A stretch of DNA of 64,000 nucleotides, taken from the NCBI GenBank assembly GCA_020744225.1, contig JAGMWG010000018.1:806001-870000 (forward strand). Direction: 5' to 3'. A model generated the notes under the pieces. It did no database searches. It worked only from the letters and a program-made list of their open reading frames with translations, and was not told the origin of the DNA. A program made the position numbers and the translations under genes. This document shows, piece after piece, positions 10,646 to 22,823 of this stretch (position 1 is its first letter; each line of letters opens with the position of its first letter). This DNA is from Paraphoma chrysanthemicola. Taxonomy: Eukaryota > Ascomycota > Dothideomycetes > Pleosporales > Phaeosphaeriaceae.

Positions 10646-13337
10646 CTAGTAGGCCATCTGCATTTCAAGCACCTGAACACCACCGGCCGCCATCGACGGT
10701 GTAGCAGACCCAGATCGAGATGACATAGCATCTTCGTAGCCGACGAGGGCTTGCGAGTGGAGCTTGAAAGCCTCGCCCATGAGCTTGGTGATGCTGTGGA
10801 TCATTAGCACTTAATACATACAGGATGATTAGCATATACATACCCCCACACAACTACCTCGTCAATCATGCTGCCCCATAGTCGTGCGACAGTTGAGCTC
10901 AGCTTAGCGCCATAAACGTCCACAGAGTCATCGTCAAACAAGTTTCGGAGTTTGTTGTACATTGCAAGCTCTTCTTCGTTGGCTGGCTCCTCGTCGTGCT
11001 CCAGGCGGTAGAGCCAGAGTGTAAGGATGACCATGAGATCCATCCCGGTGAGGGGATGTTCGATACTCCAGTTTGTTGCAGAAGTGCGTGCGACCCAGCG
11101 GATGCCTTGCACAGCAGCAACTTCGATGCAGTCAAAGCATTCTTGGATGACCTTGATCATCTCTTGGGATCGGACCACCTTGTCGCGGGCGTTGGTCATG
11201 GCTGCAGCCACCTCATATGAGTCGTGGTACCGAAGAGCTTCCTGGATAGATTTGAGATCGACCACAAGTCGAGCTCGCGTATTTCGATACAATGCCATGG
11301 CATTGAATATCAAAGGGTGTCCTTTGTGAGGAGCGCTCAGCTGGACAACGACCGTCTCAGGCTCGCATAGCTCCAGTGACTTTTCCCAGGTCTCCAAGGC
11401 CAATCGCAGCTTGTACTCAGTGACAACATCTTGAAGCGCTTCGGGGCTGCGCTTGTGGTACCATACTTCAAGGAACAGTGCATTGATCATAACCCGGGTC
11501 GCGAAGGCGCTATAACGGGCAGTCTCTCCCTGGAACAAGTTGTCGTGCGCCTGACGGTATGTGATGATTTTGGATGCCTCTACACTGTCGCGCCACGCCT
11601 CATCATCCGAAACCTCCATGGTCCAAAGCGACTCAGAAGAAGGAAGCTCCAGTGTGTCAAACTCGTTGAAGCTCATGGCTGGGGTATGGTTGTACGTCAA
11701 GGTCAAGAGTCCGAAGAAGATGTACACTGCGTAGTACGTTCGGCGACACTGTTCGTCCACAACCCACTCTTCATGGCTAGGTTGTTCTCCCTCGCGTGCC
11801 TCTGTACGGATCTTGAGTTCGTAACGGTTTCCTGCAACCATATTCGCGAGGAGACTCTTGATGGAGCAAGCCCACTCGAGACCCTTGGGGTCACCGCTCC
11901 AGCTGGAGAAGATCATGTTTAGCAGGGTGCTTTGCATGGTCCAAAGCGGGCACTTGCGCGAGCTGAAGTTCTCCTTGTTCTGTAGGAACTGGTTCACCAA
12001 AACTTTTGAACCAATGTGGAGCATGTACGCCTGGTCTTGGTCGAAGATGTATAGCGCACCGATCGACAGCACCGCGAGGAGTAGAGGCGCCGATACCTCG
12101 GCTGGGTTAAATGTCGCAGGGTGCAGAAAGGGTAGGTGGTGGTGGAAGAGATCAAAGTACGTCTTGAGGAGTCTGTTCAGCGTGTTGAGGCTGGGCAGGT
12201 GGAAGGTCTCTAGCAGCGCATTCTCGCTGTCGTACTGCTTGATGTTCTCGTAGATGCGCACGCACTGCTCCTCCGATTCTAGCTGCGGCGCCCTCGTCAT
12301 AGTCAGAGCCTGGCTAGGACCTGGTGACTTGCGGTAGTCGACGGGGGATACGGGGCCCAGCATCGACGGATAGGGCGATAGTGCACCTGGCGTTCCGAGG
12401 CCGTTGCCGCCGTTCATCGACTGAAAGGCCGGGGTCAAACTGTCGTTGCCGGACATTGTGCGCTCCATCAGGGGCGGCAGCTGGTGTGGGTGCGAATTCA
12501 GCACGCTGGCGCTTGTAAAGGCTGAGTGGGCATCGGGTTGCGACTTGGACTCTGGCTGCGGCACCATGGAGTCCCTCCAGGGCATCTGTGGCAGCATGTT
12601 CTGGCCGGGCGCTGTGTAAGGCACGACAGGCTCCATCATGGACGGGCCGGTGGGAGAGATGATGGGCTCGGAATGGTTGGGGACCATCTCGGGCTCCTGG
12701 CTCGCCATGGCGCGATGATGGAAGTCGGTCATCAGCATCGCAGCAGCCTCGATGTCGGCATCGACCATCTCATCTTCATTGTCGTTTATATGCCCGAGGG
12801 CAGACGTGTCGAGAGCCGGTGCAGCTTTCGAGGGGCCCGCGTCAGCAGCGACCTTATTGCTTGCACGGCGCTTCTGCTCGCTGGGGAGAGGCGCGCCACC
12901 ATCTTTGGCGTGTACGGTGCGGTCGTGTCGCAGGAGAAGATCGCGGCGCACAAATGTACTTCGACATTTCGCGCATTTGAATGGCCTTTCCTTAGTATCT
13001 AAATGAGATTCTTGTCAGTTCCCTGCATGAGTTGTGAAGTTGTAAAAAGAGGGGCAGTTGGCAGCGCTGCGTCCGTCTTCCCCGCAGCGCGCTCACAACG
13101 CGGTGTCCCGCATCAGTAAACAGCTACCCCGCTCACAAAAACATCGTGCTCCATCGCGAAACTCCGAGATGCACTTACGGGAACGTTCGTGACGGCTTCT
13201 GTGTTCGCTTCTGCTGAATGCGCGGTTGCACTATACAAAGTCAGTAGATGTCTTCCATACGAGACTGGGGATGAACTGGCAAATGAGCACGAGTACTTCT
13301 TCTGAGGCACCTTGCCAGTAGATGTAGTGGTCGCCAT
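10646..13337 (-). CDS. C2H2 zinc-finger transcription factor with fungal_trans domain
   Basis: Four exons: 13337-13281, 13230-13179, 12998-10844 and 10793-10646, total 803 residues. Joined exons rebuild two adjacent C2H2 fingers: CSFCNRAFSRSEHRSRHERSH and, after the TKERPF linker, CAKCRSTFVRRDLLLRHDRTVH. The sequence-specific DNA-binding pair is thus complete only after splicing. A long Pro/Ser/Met-rich linker follows, then a fungal_trans-type regulatory domain (about residues 290-600, e.g. YFDLFHHHLPFLHPATF) and a C-terminal helical part. The last exon continues VVW|GITKLMGEAFKLHSQ after a 50-bp intron; reading through that intron gives a false C-terminus. The first intron needs a GC donor (GCCAGT), while its acceptor and TACTGAC branch site are excellent. 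The target genes cannot be told from sequence. Confidence 0.88.
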
Positions 13338-16300
13338 CTGAGTGGTGTTGATGGTATTGTGACGGCCGTCGCGCGTGGACGTTAAAGCGCGGTGGTGTTG
13401 ATGGAGAGGTGGTAGCTGTGCTCTTCTTTCATTGGAATTCGAGTGACACAAATGACACTAAATAACCGGTACAGCCGGCGAAAGAATGGTATAGACAGGC
13501 GACTGCGCGGGAGTCGTACGTGCGCAATGATGGGCGATGGTTGAAGTGATGGGATGGACTCAAGCTATTGCGAGAGTGCGGAATAGGGAGGCAAGCGGGC
13601 GTGAGGGGCTCTTGCCCGCACATTTCGACTTGGGAGGCCCGTGCTGCAGCCTCACCCACCGCCCAGCCACCCCTGGGTTTTGTCGCCCCGATATCTTATT
13701 TCACTTGGAATGACACCGCTAGCCAGCTTGCGATACGCGCTGTCACAGGTACACATTATTGTTGAAATCAGAGGCGCTATCTGGTGCAAGTACGAGTTGC
13801 TGCTGCCCCGCTGCAAATCGTGGGCAGGTGCGACGTAGAGACTCGAGATTCACCCTTCTTAGCTTCAACATCCCAACGCGCAACCTTCTCACTTGTGATG
13901 CGGCATCCGGAAGAAAGTACGCCCTCGGTGGAGTGACGATGCTGAATCCAATAGCTACATGGCAACCGGTTGTCCAATCATTTTGTGCGGGTACGCCTGT
14001 TGAAGGAACGTCGCCGGACCGTACCCGTCAGCGGAGCCCGCCTTGCCAGCGACCACTCGTCGGCGGGCTTTAAGAAAGAGCGGTAAGACTTGTCAAAGTA
14101 CTTTTGCCTCTTCAAGATATAGTCTACACAGCGCCAGTTATCAGATGCGTCGGATGCATGCGAACGCTCACCGCCTCACATTTTCAACTACACCATGCCA
14201 AAGATACTGACACAGCACGGTCGCGATACGTAGAGATTATCGAGTGCTACCCCTCCTGGTTTGCGTCGTCAACTATTGTGGCAAGGAAAAGGGGCAACCC
14301 TTTCAAATCTCATATGACTTGACGCTTTCTTGCCCTCCGAATAAAACTTGCGCCCGCGAGTAATCTCAGACGATCGCGCACTTGTTCCTGGAAACCTAAC
14401 CAGACTTTCGGGCTAGGATTCCCGTTCCCCGGACCCACTTCATGTCGAACTAATGAACTTCGTCTCTTAGCACCAGCCATGGCTGCAGGGCAGGAGGACT
14501 GTCGGTAAGCCTGGCAATGATTTCAGCTTCATGATGAAACTGCAGAGAAATCGTTCTGAGTTGTCCAGTGCTCAGCATCCCACACGGGCCGCCATGTCGC
14601 AATCACGTCCTCGGTTGAAATGACATGCTTCTTTTCCCAGTCGGCAGCAATCATAGAGCCCGCAATATGCCCCGCTTGGGTCCGTCGTCCCGGACGTGGC
14701 TCCACATCCTTGACAATATGGTCCGCAAGCTAACTCAGCGGCATCGCCCAAGCGACAAGTCGTAGCTCGTCGCTTCCCTCTCTGCGCACCACAACCTTTG
14801 TAACACACTACAGCAACAGGTGGGAGCGCTGAGTGTCATCACGCACCACTTCAACCCCTCCAAGGACAAGGAGGGGTGACTGCTTTCCATGAGATTGGTC
14901 CCCCGCGCTAGAACGCATCTCGTAATGCTTTAGAACAGGACTGCCTCCGGTCCGTGGTTTCATAAGAGACTTGTGTGGTGGTCCGTTCACTGGAGACGGC
15001 TCGCACCCGCGTGCCGTGGCCATTCGCTTGCGCAGCAGGGCGAGAGAAACCATGAGCGCATTTGCGAGGGGTACTGCACACGGCGGTGAAGGTTATACCC
15101 GCATCAATTCGACAATATAGATGCACACCTCAACAGCCGCATTGAGGTGATGTAGCCGTCTAGTGAGGTTGGTTGCGGCATTCGCCGCAATGGAGGAAGC
15201 TCCGACCCTAACATGTCTATCATCACGAACAGTTCACTCGCACCTTCCCTCCACGGATCAGCGATCGCATCTAAAATAACGTGCCCCCACGTGTAGTATG
15301 CTGCTCCCGCGTGTGCGGTGCATTTGCGTTATCTCTTCGTCAAACTTACCTTGCATTGAGACGTCGTTGCTTGAGGTTGAGCGGGCGCTACTTGGATTGA
15401 CACACAAGCCCGGTGTCTCAGGTTCCAGAGGACATCCCTCCGGCGCCCACACGAGCACATCATGCCATTTCTAGTCGCAGAGGGCCAAAAGGAGAATTTG
15501 GAAACCCTTCCATCGGGCCTTTCGGCTTCACCATGTGGCCCTGCAGCCTTACTACCCCTCTCTCGTAGCATTAGTATCCGAGGCTCTTGGAGCACGGTTT
15601 ATGCTACCGGTGAATAGCTCGGCGCCGTGCTGCACCGCGTTTGTTGCAGAGGTACAGCATAACAAAGACAGTTGGAATGGCTTGCAATACATAACGACCT
15701 GGAGAGTAACGTTGAGAACCGAGGGATGCTTTAGTGGTACCAGCAACATGCTGGGTTGCACAGTCTTCGAGACTTGGCTCCCCTCCATCAGTTAAAGTCG
15801 ATCCTTGAATTCCATCGACTTGCAGCGAGTCAGGCAGTGTTCTAGACGGGATAATCGCCTGACGTCCCCACCATATTCAGCTGAGCATTCGGTGGAGGTA
15901 TCGGAAGAGATGGGCCGGCACGACCGCGTCCTTTCTGGTTCAGTGTGATGACGGGCTAAGTCAAACAGTCGGGTTGGCAGGGCGAAGGGCCGCAGGACTA
16001 CCTGAGTCCTTTGACAACAGCTTCGTCGGCACCGCACATTGCCCAATGTCTGTCGCTTCGTGTGCATAGAGTGCTGCACATCATCGGCTGCATGCAGAAT
16101 GCCCGCACACAGACGCGCAGATAGCGTGCGCAGTGGGCAAGGCAGACGGGTTGCATTAATTGCTGCCCCAATATACGAAACCCCCTGCCGATGAGACGCC
16201 TCCAACAGCACCTCTTTAACCAAGGCTCCGTCACGTGCTAAAGCTAAACCATCCCCACATCTGCATCAGGCCCACCTCTGCAGCATTGCAGGCTCTTCGC

Positions 16301-16643
16301 TCAACATTCCCTTTCTCTTCAATCGATATCTGTGGCAAAGTGCTTGCTGCGAGACCCTATTCGCTGCGTCGCTCCCGTAGGCGCGAGTGTGAGCGGGCGT
16401 CAATCGCATGCCGCTGCCAGCTTCTGAGCCAATTACGTCCACGGGGCCCTCCCTCCACCCTGGCCATATTACGCGGGACACTGGGACGTGCAAGCAGAGG
16501 TCACCGCGACAGGAGTTCCGCCAGCCCACCACACGGCCTTCCAGAGGACTGCGGCACTCGCTCCGAGCAGAGGGTCGCTCTTGCCTCCACACCCCTCCTG
16601 CACACGACGAGACGAAACGGACCGACGGTCGCACCTGCCCGAC
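13338..16643. other. Long gene-poor interval between divergent regulators
   Basis: About 3.3 kb between the start of the C2H2 regulator and the start of the RasGEF gene. Open frames are short, on both strands, and none has recognisable motifs or sensible splice partners. No transposon termini, strong AT-rich decay or tandem repeats are visible. The last few hundred bases are the RasGEF leader; its frame is open from 16488 and spells Pro/Ser/Arg-rich sequence unlikely to be protein. The interval may hold long regulatory sequence or an unannotated noncoding transcript. Confidence 0.4.
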
Positions 16644-19600
16644 ATGAACAGCTTCAATGGAGGCGCGCCGGCCGGCGGCATGTACGTCAAGGCGCTCTAC
16701 GACTACGACGCCGACGATCGGACGAGCTTGAGTTTCCGGCAGGGCGACATCATCCAGGTCATCACCCAGCTGGAGAGCGGCTGGTGGGACGGCGTCATTA
16801 ATGGCGTGCGCGGCTGGTTCCCGAGCAACTACTGCGCCGTTGTGCAGCGGCCCAGCGACGATGTCGACGACGATGACAGGAACGGCGGGGAGCCCGAGGA
16901 CGATCACGATGCGCGGTCGCTGGGCGGCACCGACTACACCAACTCGGACACGGAGTCGCTGAGCGGGAACGACACGATCCTGCCCATCGAGCGCACCGAG
17001 AACAGCAAAGAGGAGGAGGCAGCCTTCTGGATTCCCCAGGCTACGCCAGATGGCAGGCTGTTCTACTTCAACACCCTCACCGGGGTCAGCACCATGGAGC
17101 TCCCGCTAGAGTCGCCTTCGCCCAACGAGAACGGCCCGCGCGACCGCGTGAACGTCTTCATTCCCGAGTCGACGCGGCCCCCGCCCGAGATGCTCGCCTC
17201 TGGATACAACATTGAGGATACTGACGACGAGACGTCGGCGTCTGACTTCGAGGGCTCTGGGGCGAAAGGCTCCTACAGCTCCAGGGTAAGCAGCTTGCGC
17301 TCAGGCTCGCAAGACCTGACTAACCGGCGGGCCCAGCACGGAAGACAACGCCTGTCTGACGGCGTCTCGCCGGCCACTTCAATGGAGTCGATGAACGCGG
17401 GGTTCCCACCGCGGTCCTACGACACAAATGGTACGAGCTTCTCGGCTGCTTCCATCCCCCCGATTGGTACCACAGCTACCTCATTTGCTAACAACCCTAC
17501 GGGCGGCGCGCCCGTACTTCCCGCACAGTCGCGAAAGTTCTATGACGACGCGAACCCGGTACCGCTGACCTGGAATCGGCTCGTGGAGGATATGCGCCGC
17601 GCAGTGGGGCGCTACACTCAGGCCATCAATAACAGCGACCGGTCCGAATTCGTGAAGCGAGCCGAGGACATTTCAGATCATCTGCGGCTGTTGCTCGCTG
17701 CGGGCTCAGGCACAACGGATAATCATTCTGGCAACCCATCCATCATCTCTACCAACAAAGCACTGTACCCACACTTCAGGGAAACAATGTCACGATTCTC
17801 CAAGCTTGTACTGTCATCGCACATAGCTGCGTCGGACTTCCCACCACCTGACTCCTACTCGAAATGCCTAAAGGAGGCCGAGGGCGTACTTAACGGTGTG
17901 TTCGGCTTTGTCGAAGTGGCACGTCAACAACGCGGAGAAGATATTCCCCGTTTGGTTCCTGGCTTTGTGGTGGGCAGCCACCTCGGCGGGAGTTGGCATC
18001 ACAATGGCATTGACCCCCGTGATACTGATTCTTCGACCTCCTTCATAGATCAGGAGGACTATGAGCCACTGGTAGAGCCCACTATCAAGCTCGACTCGCG
18101 CGTTTTAGAACGACTGGAAGATCTCAAGAGGCTCACGGTGTCAAGTCTGCGAGAGCTGGACAGGCAGCTAGTAGTCCGAGACAAGGTGATCACGCATCAA
18201 AGGCATCAGACTATCGGTACTCACGTGTGCAATGCCGCTGGAAAGGTCCTGGATGTCTGTCGAACATGGATATCGACCGTAGAGTCCATCAACCTGGCCT
18301 CGCTCGATACGCCGCTACAGGCTCAGCAACTCAATGAGTTCAGCGTCTATAAACAAAAGACGTACGACATGGTTTCGGAGCTCGTAATTGCTTGCCAAGG
18401 CGTAGCAGCGCCATTAGGAGACGAGTGGGCAGAATTGCGCGGAGACTCACTGGAGGATCGGATCTCCGCTGTCCAAGCAGTGTCACGAGAATTGGAGGCC
18501 ACTGTTACCCAGCAGTATGGGCTCCTGCAGAATCTGTCAGATGCTGTTCCTCTGGCGGATATAACACCACGCACGGATCCGCGACGAAACACTGATACTG
18601 AGTTGCCCAACTCTCACGCTCGCGGCGTATCAGGATCCGATAGACCGTTGCTCAAGAACTTACCACAGCCAAATACATACAGCGAGGGTACACCACTTGA
18701 TGATAGCAAGAATGAGCCGGTCCGTAATGCGCAAAGGTCGAAGAAGGTCGAAAAGTTCTTTGGGGAAGTGCCTGTGATACCACAGCCGAACGTTGTGGAA
18801 GAAATACCAGAGTATTTGAAGCTCGACCATGAAGGTGAAATTTCCTACGACCACAAGGTGACTCCTCCTCAATTACGGGGCGGCACTCTCGCAGGCTTGG
18901 TAGAACAGCTCACGCGACACGATCGTCTTGACCCTGCATTCAACAACACTTTCCTGCTTACATATCGGTCATTCACCACAGCATCCGAACTCTTCGAAAT
19001 GCTGGTGAAGAGATGGAGTATTCAGCCCCCGCAGGGTATTGCCAAAGAAGACTACCAGACCTGGGTGGACAAGAAGCAAAAGCCGATTAGGTTCCGTGTT
19101 GTGAATATCCTCAAGAGTTGGTTCGACAACTATTGGATGGAAGGGAACGATGAAGAGGCGCGGATCCTCATTCAACGAGTGTACAACTTTGCCAAAGACC
19201 ATGTCGCGACCGGAAGTACCCCTGGAGCAGCACCGCTGATGACCTCGGTTGAGCAGCGATCTCGTGGTCCGGACATGCCCACAAAGCGTCTGGTGCTCAC
19301 GCTTAGCGCGCAAACGCCTCAGCCGATCTTGCCCAAGCACATGAAGAAGTTGAAATTCCTCGATATTGATGCGACCGAGTTCGCGCGGCAACTCACTATA
19401 ATCGAATCAAGGCTCTATGGCAAAATTCGGCCAACCGAGTGTCTTAACAAGACATGGCAGAAAAAGCTCGCGCCAGGCGAGCCTGACCCTGCCGCTAATG
19501 TCAAAGCATTGATTTTGCATTCGAACCAGTTGACCAATTGGGTCGCGCAGATGATCCTAACCCAGCAAGACGTCAAGAGGAGAGTGATTGTGATAAAGCA

Positions 19601-20284
19601 CTTTGTCAATGTGGCAGACGTAAGTTGACACATGAAACAAACGCATATTGCCCGGCTAATCCCTTTCAGAAATGCCGCCAATTGAACAATTTCTCAACCC
19701 TTACGTCGATCATTTCAGCATTAGGCACAGCTCCGATCCATCGCCTGAACAGGACGTGGAGTGCGGTGAACCAGCGCTCCATGGGTGTGCTGGAGAGCAT
19801 GCGCAAACTCATGGGTAGCACCAAGAATTTTGCTGAGTACCGCGACACGCTCCACAGGGCCAACCCGCCATGCATTCCCTTTTTTGGTGAGTGGATTCTA
19901 CGTCCGAGAATTGTGCACGGCTAACAATTAAGGTGTCTACCTCACGGACCTGACGTTCATTGAGGACGGCATACCGTCGCTCATCAAAAAGACCAACCTC
20001 ATCAATTTTGCCAAGCGGGCAAAAACGGCTGAAGTGATTCGCGACATTCAGCAATACCAGAATGTGCCCTACCCGCTGCAGCCTGTTCCGGAACTGCAAG
20101 ACTACATCCTGACGAATATGCAATCGGCGGGTGACGTGCACGAGATGTACGACATGAGTCTGTCAGTTGAACCGCGTGAGCGCGAAGACGAGAAGATTGC
20201 AAGGTACACCCAGTACTTTTCCCTTCCTTCATCGACAAGGTGACTAATGGTGGTAGGCTTCTCTCCGAGTCTGGATTCTTGTGA
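16644..20284 (+). CDS. Cdc25-type Ras guanine nucleotide exchange factor (SH3, WW-like, RasGEF)
   Basis: Exons 16644-19619, 19670-19886, 19933-20203 and 20257-20284, total 1163 residues; introns are 46-53 bp and phases agree. It activates Ras by swapping GDP for GTP at membranes. An SH3 domain (about residues 13-66: VKALYDYDADDRTSLSFRQGD, ESGWWDGVINGVRGWFPSNYC) is followed by a WW-like segment (about 128-160, FWIPQATPDGRLFYFNTLTG) whose second Trp is replaced (STMELP). A helical middle leads to RasGEF_N (about 735-830, FNNTFLLTYRSFTTASELFE) and the catalytic RasGEF domain (about 905-1150, IDATEFARQLTIIESRLYGK, then NFAEYRDTL, IPFFGVYLTDLTFIEDG). The very short last exon encodes LLSESGFL. I chose the Met at 16644 because the SH3 domain begins just after it; an in-frame Met at 16488 is possible but less likely. 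Confidence 0.93.
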
Positions 20285-21586
20285 TTGATACCCCAAACGA
20301 AAGCGCATGTTTACCGGATTGGTTAGGCTTCTGGCGTACGGTCGTATTTTGGCTATGATAATGAGAGACGTGTTGTTTTTGGCGCAGGGTGAAATTTCTT
20401 CGCTGCATTTTCCGCATGGGGTCGGCTGGGCTGGAGTCAAGGGGTTGATCCTGGCACAGTGCTCGGGCGACGTCACTGCCTGGTCGTTGTTAGCACGAGT
20501 GCTCCGCTCCTTCCCCTCGTGTTTGCCATTGGCATGAGCAACGGATATTTGAACAGAGACCGGAGACGAATCGCAATCTTAGCATCATGTGTTGCCCAGC
20601 TTCCATCGGCCTAACTTGCCCTTCTTCGGGAACGTGCCGAGATCGCCAATGCTTTCAGGCCCTCTCATTCGCTTCAGGTGTCGGCAATTTGCGCGTGTTT
20701 TAAGCTGACGAGGACGTCCCCAGTCAGATTTCCAGGGGACATCGCTTCGCCTTACTGCCATTGGCTCCCTGGCAGCAGGCTGCATTTCGTGCAGCTCGTG
20801 GAACGCTGGGCGTCAGCCGTTGTTCCTGCGTCTCGGAATATCAGCCAAAGACAGGCGCGCAACAACGCCGCCGCAGCCTCTGCCGCGCCGTGCTAGAACG
20901 ACACCTCGTGACGTCGAATGTGAGGATTTTCTCAGGCACTGTTGACCGTTCCCCAGCCGCAGGGGCATTCCTACCATTTCGCGAGGCGAGGCAATTGCTG
21001 CTGGTAGCGTCCCTTGCGGGGGACCAATGGAGGAGGCTCCTGTCGTGTGACGCTGCAAGTCGCCATGGATCCAGTCTCTGCACGATTTTCTTCCCGCGTT
21101 GAGGGGGCATTGCATCTGACGCGCCGCTTATCGTAGCTTGACATGTGCCTCGCGATGGGAGCGTGTCCGGCGGCGGCCATTTGCGCCTGGCGTCTTGCGG
21201 AGAGTTATCGGTCGCGCGGTCAAATGTTGAGTGCTCCATGGTAAAAGGCCATGCGACATCGCGCCAACGCGCACCAGCTTAGGCTCCCCACAGAATCTCG
21301 TGTGGGCCATCTCGGCGCCTCTCACGGGCGATCCTTGACAACCGTGGCCTGGGACAAAACGGTGTCGCTCAGACCTCAGACCCCTGCTGCCCAGAAGATA
21401 ATTGCTGCTTCCAGCCAAGGCGGCGCGCACGCTGCCTGCCCCCAAGAGCAGGCCGCCCCTACGCCCATGAAAAGCGTCTTGTCCCCTCTCAACCTCGAAC
21501 CGTTGGAGCGCTTGGAAGGCCACTCGACCAACTTTTTTCTTTTCACCCGTCCTAACCATAGTCACTCGCTGTAATCTTCAATCGCC
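20285..21586. other. Intergenic, no gene seen
   Basis: About 1.3 kb between the RasGEF stop and the GH16 start, same direction. Frames on both strands are short and GC-rich without motif. The last 60 bp before 21587 are C/T-rich and include tttcacccgtcctaacc, plausible as promoter/leader of the GH16 gene. Confidence 0.4.
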
Positions 21587-22823
21587 ATGTTTCATTCTAC
21601 GAGAGCCGCCCTACCCTGGGTGTTCCTGGCCGTGTCTCGCTTCAGTGAGTACTCCCCGATCCACTCTCACTACTCTAAACGAAGCTGACCGGTCGCCTGT
21701 AGCTAATGCCGCCTGCGAGTGCGGCTACTCGCTGAACAAGACCAGCGACGCATCCCATGCCGTCTTTACCGAGCTGATCGAGAACGACTTCCTGCACACC
21801 TCGACCAAGAACCTGACCGAGTATGGCTGGCGACCGCAGCTGTACAATGTCACCGCAAAGAACGCACGCGGGCCGTTTGGCAAGGACTTCGAGCTCGAAA
21901 ATGTTGTCACCAACCCCTTGCGCGATTCGAATGCCTGGTCGGGGCGATCAGAGCATGGCGGAGACGCTGGTCTCGAGCTCTGGGTGCGCGGCAACCACCA
22001 GGACGGCCTCGTGAGCGGGTCCGAGGTCGTGACAGTTCGGGACGACGCGCTGCTGGGGAGCTTCCGTGTTGGCATGAAGCTGTCTAATTCGTCAGGCACA
22101 TGCGGCGCTTTCTTCTTCGTATGTTTAGCTTGTTCGTACTGATCCTTCCCGCGCCAAGCTAACTGAATGCAGTACTACAACAACTCCCAGGAAATCGACA
22201 TGGAATTCCTCTCCCACCAGTTCAACGAATCGCAAGGCTATGTAAATCTCGTCCTGCAGACCCCAGAATCCGTCGTCCACGGCTACGATGCTTCAGGCAC
22301 CTCCGAGTTCCAGGTCCAGCGCTTGCCTTTCCGGCCAGACCAGATGTTCCACGAGTACCGCTTCGACTGGACCAAGGACCGCGTTGCCTTCTACGTGGAC
22401 GGCAAATTCCTGTACGAAATGACCGAGAACATCCCTACCGAGGGCGGCGGCGTCTTTTTCAACCACTGGAGCAACGGCGACCCGGCATGGTCTGCAGGCC
22501 CACCGACCCAAGATACCGTCATGACAATATCCTATGTGAAGTCGTACTTCAATTCTACAGACACCACGCGTTCGCAAAACGCATATCAGAAACGCTGTCC
22601 AACATTCGATCCCGCCAAAGTCTGCGCGATCCCCGCGCAAAACACGCCACCCGACGCCTCGCAGGGTACCGACGCCGCGAAAACTTATTTCTTCTCGCAA
22701 CAGGACAACATGACGCCCGGCCAGATCACATACAGTGGTGCATCCAGCCAATTCGGTGTGCCATCGCTCTCCATCGCTATTCCATTCTTGGTCACCTTGC
22801 TCAGCTGGTCACTAACGTGGTAG
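21587..22823 (+). CDS. GPI-type glycoside hydrolase family 16 protein
   Basis: Exons 21587-21644, 21703-22118 and 22173-22823; 374 residues. A short signal peptide (MFHSTRAALPWVFLAVSRF) is completed by exon 2. The mature domain has the GH16 concanavalin-like fold signature with the catalytic strand QEIDMEFL (pattern ExDxE, nucleophile and acid/base glutamates) near residue 165. Further marks are GSFRVGMKLSNSSGTCGAFF, FHEYRFDWTKDRVAFYVDG and GGVFFNHWSNGDPAWSAGPP. The compact ExDxE lacks the beta-bulge residue found in lichenases, as in XTH/Crh-like members. Several N-glycosylation sites are present. The C-terminus has a Ser/Thr-containing spacer and ends in a hydrophobic tail (IAIPFLVTLLSWSLTW), which fits GPI anchoring at the wall. 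Substrate, probably a cell-wall beta-glucan, is inferred only. Confidence 0.87.

Noticed and set aside
10804..10843. C-terminus of the C2H2 regulator read through (YVYANHPVCIKC)
   Set aside because: This is intron sequence: the GTATGT donor and CACAG acceptor join to a coding last exon ending at 10646.
15792..16223. 143-codon minus frame near the RasGEF promoter
   Set aside because: No motif, no hydrophobic pattern, Cys/Arg-rich chance composition.
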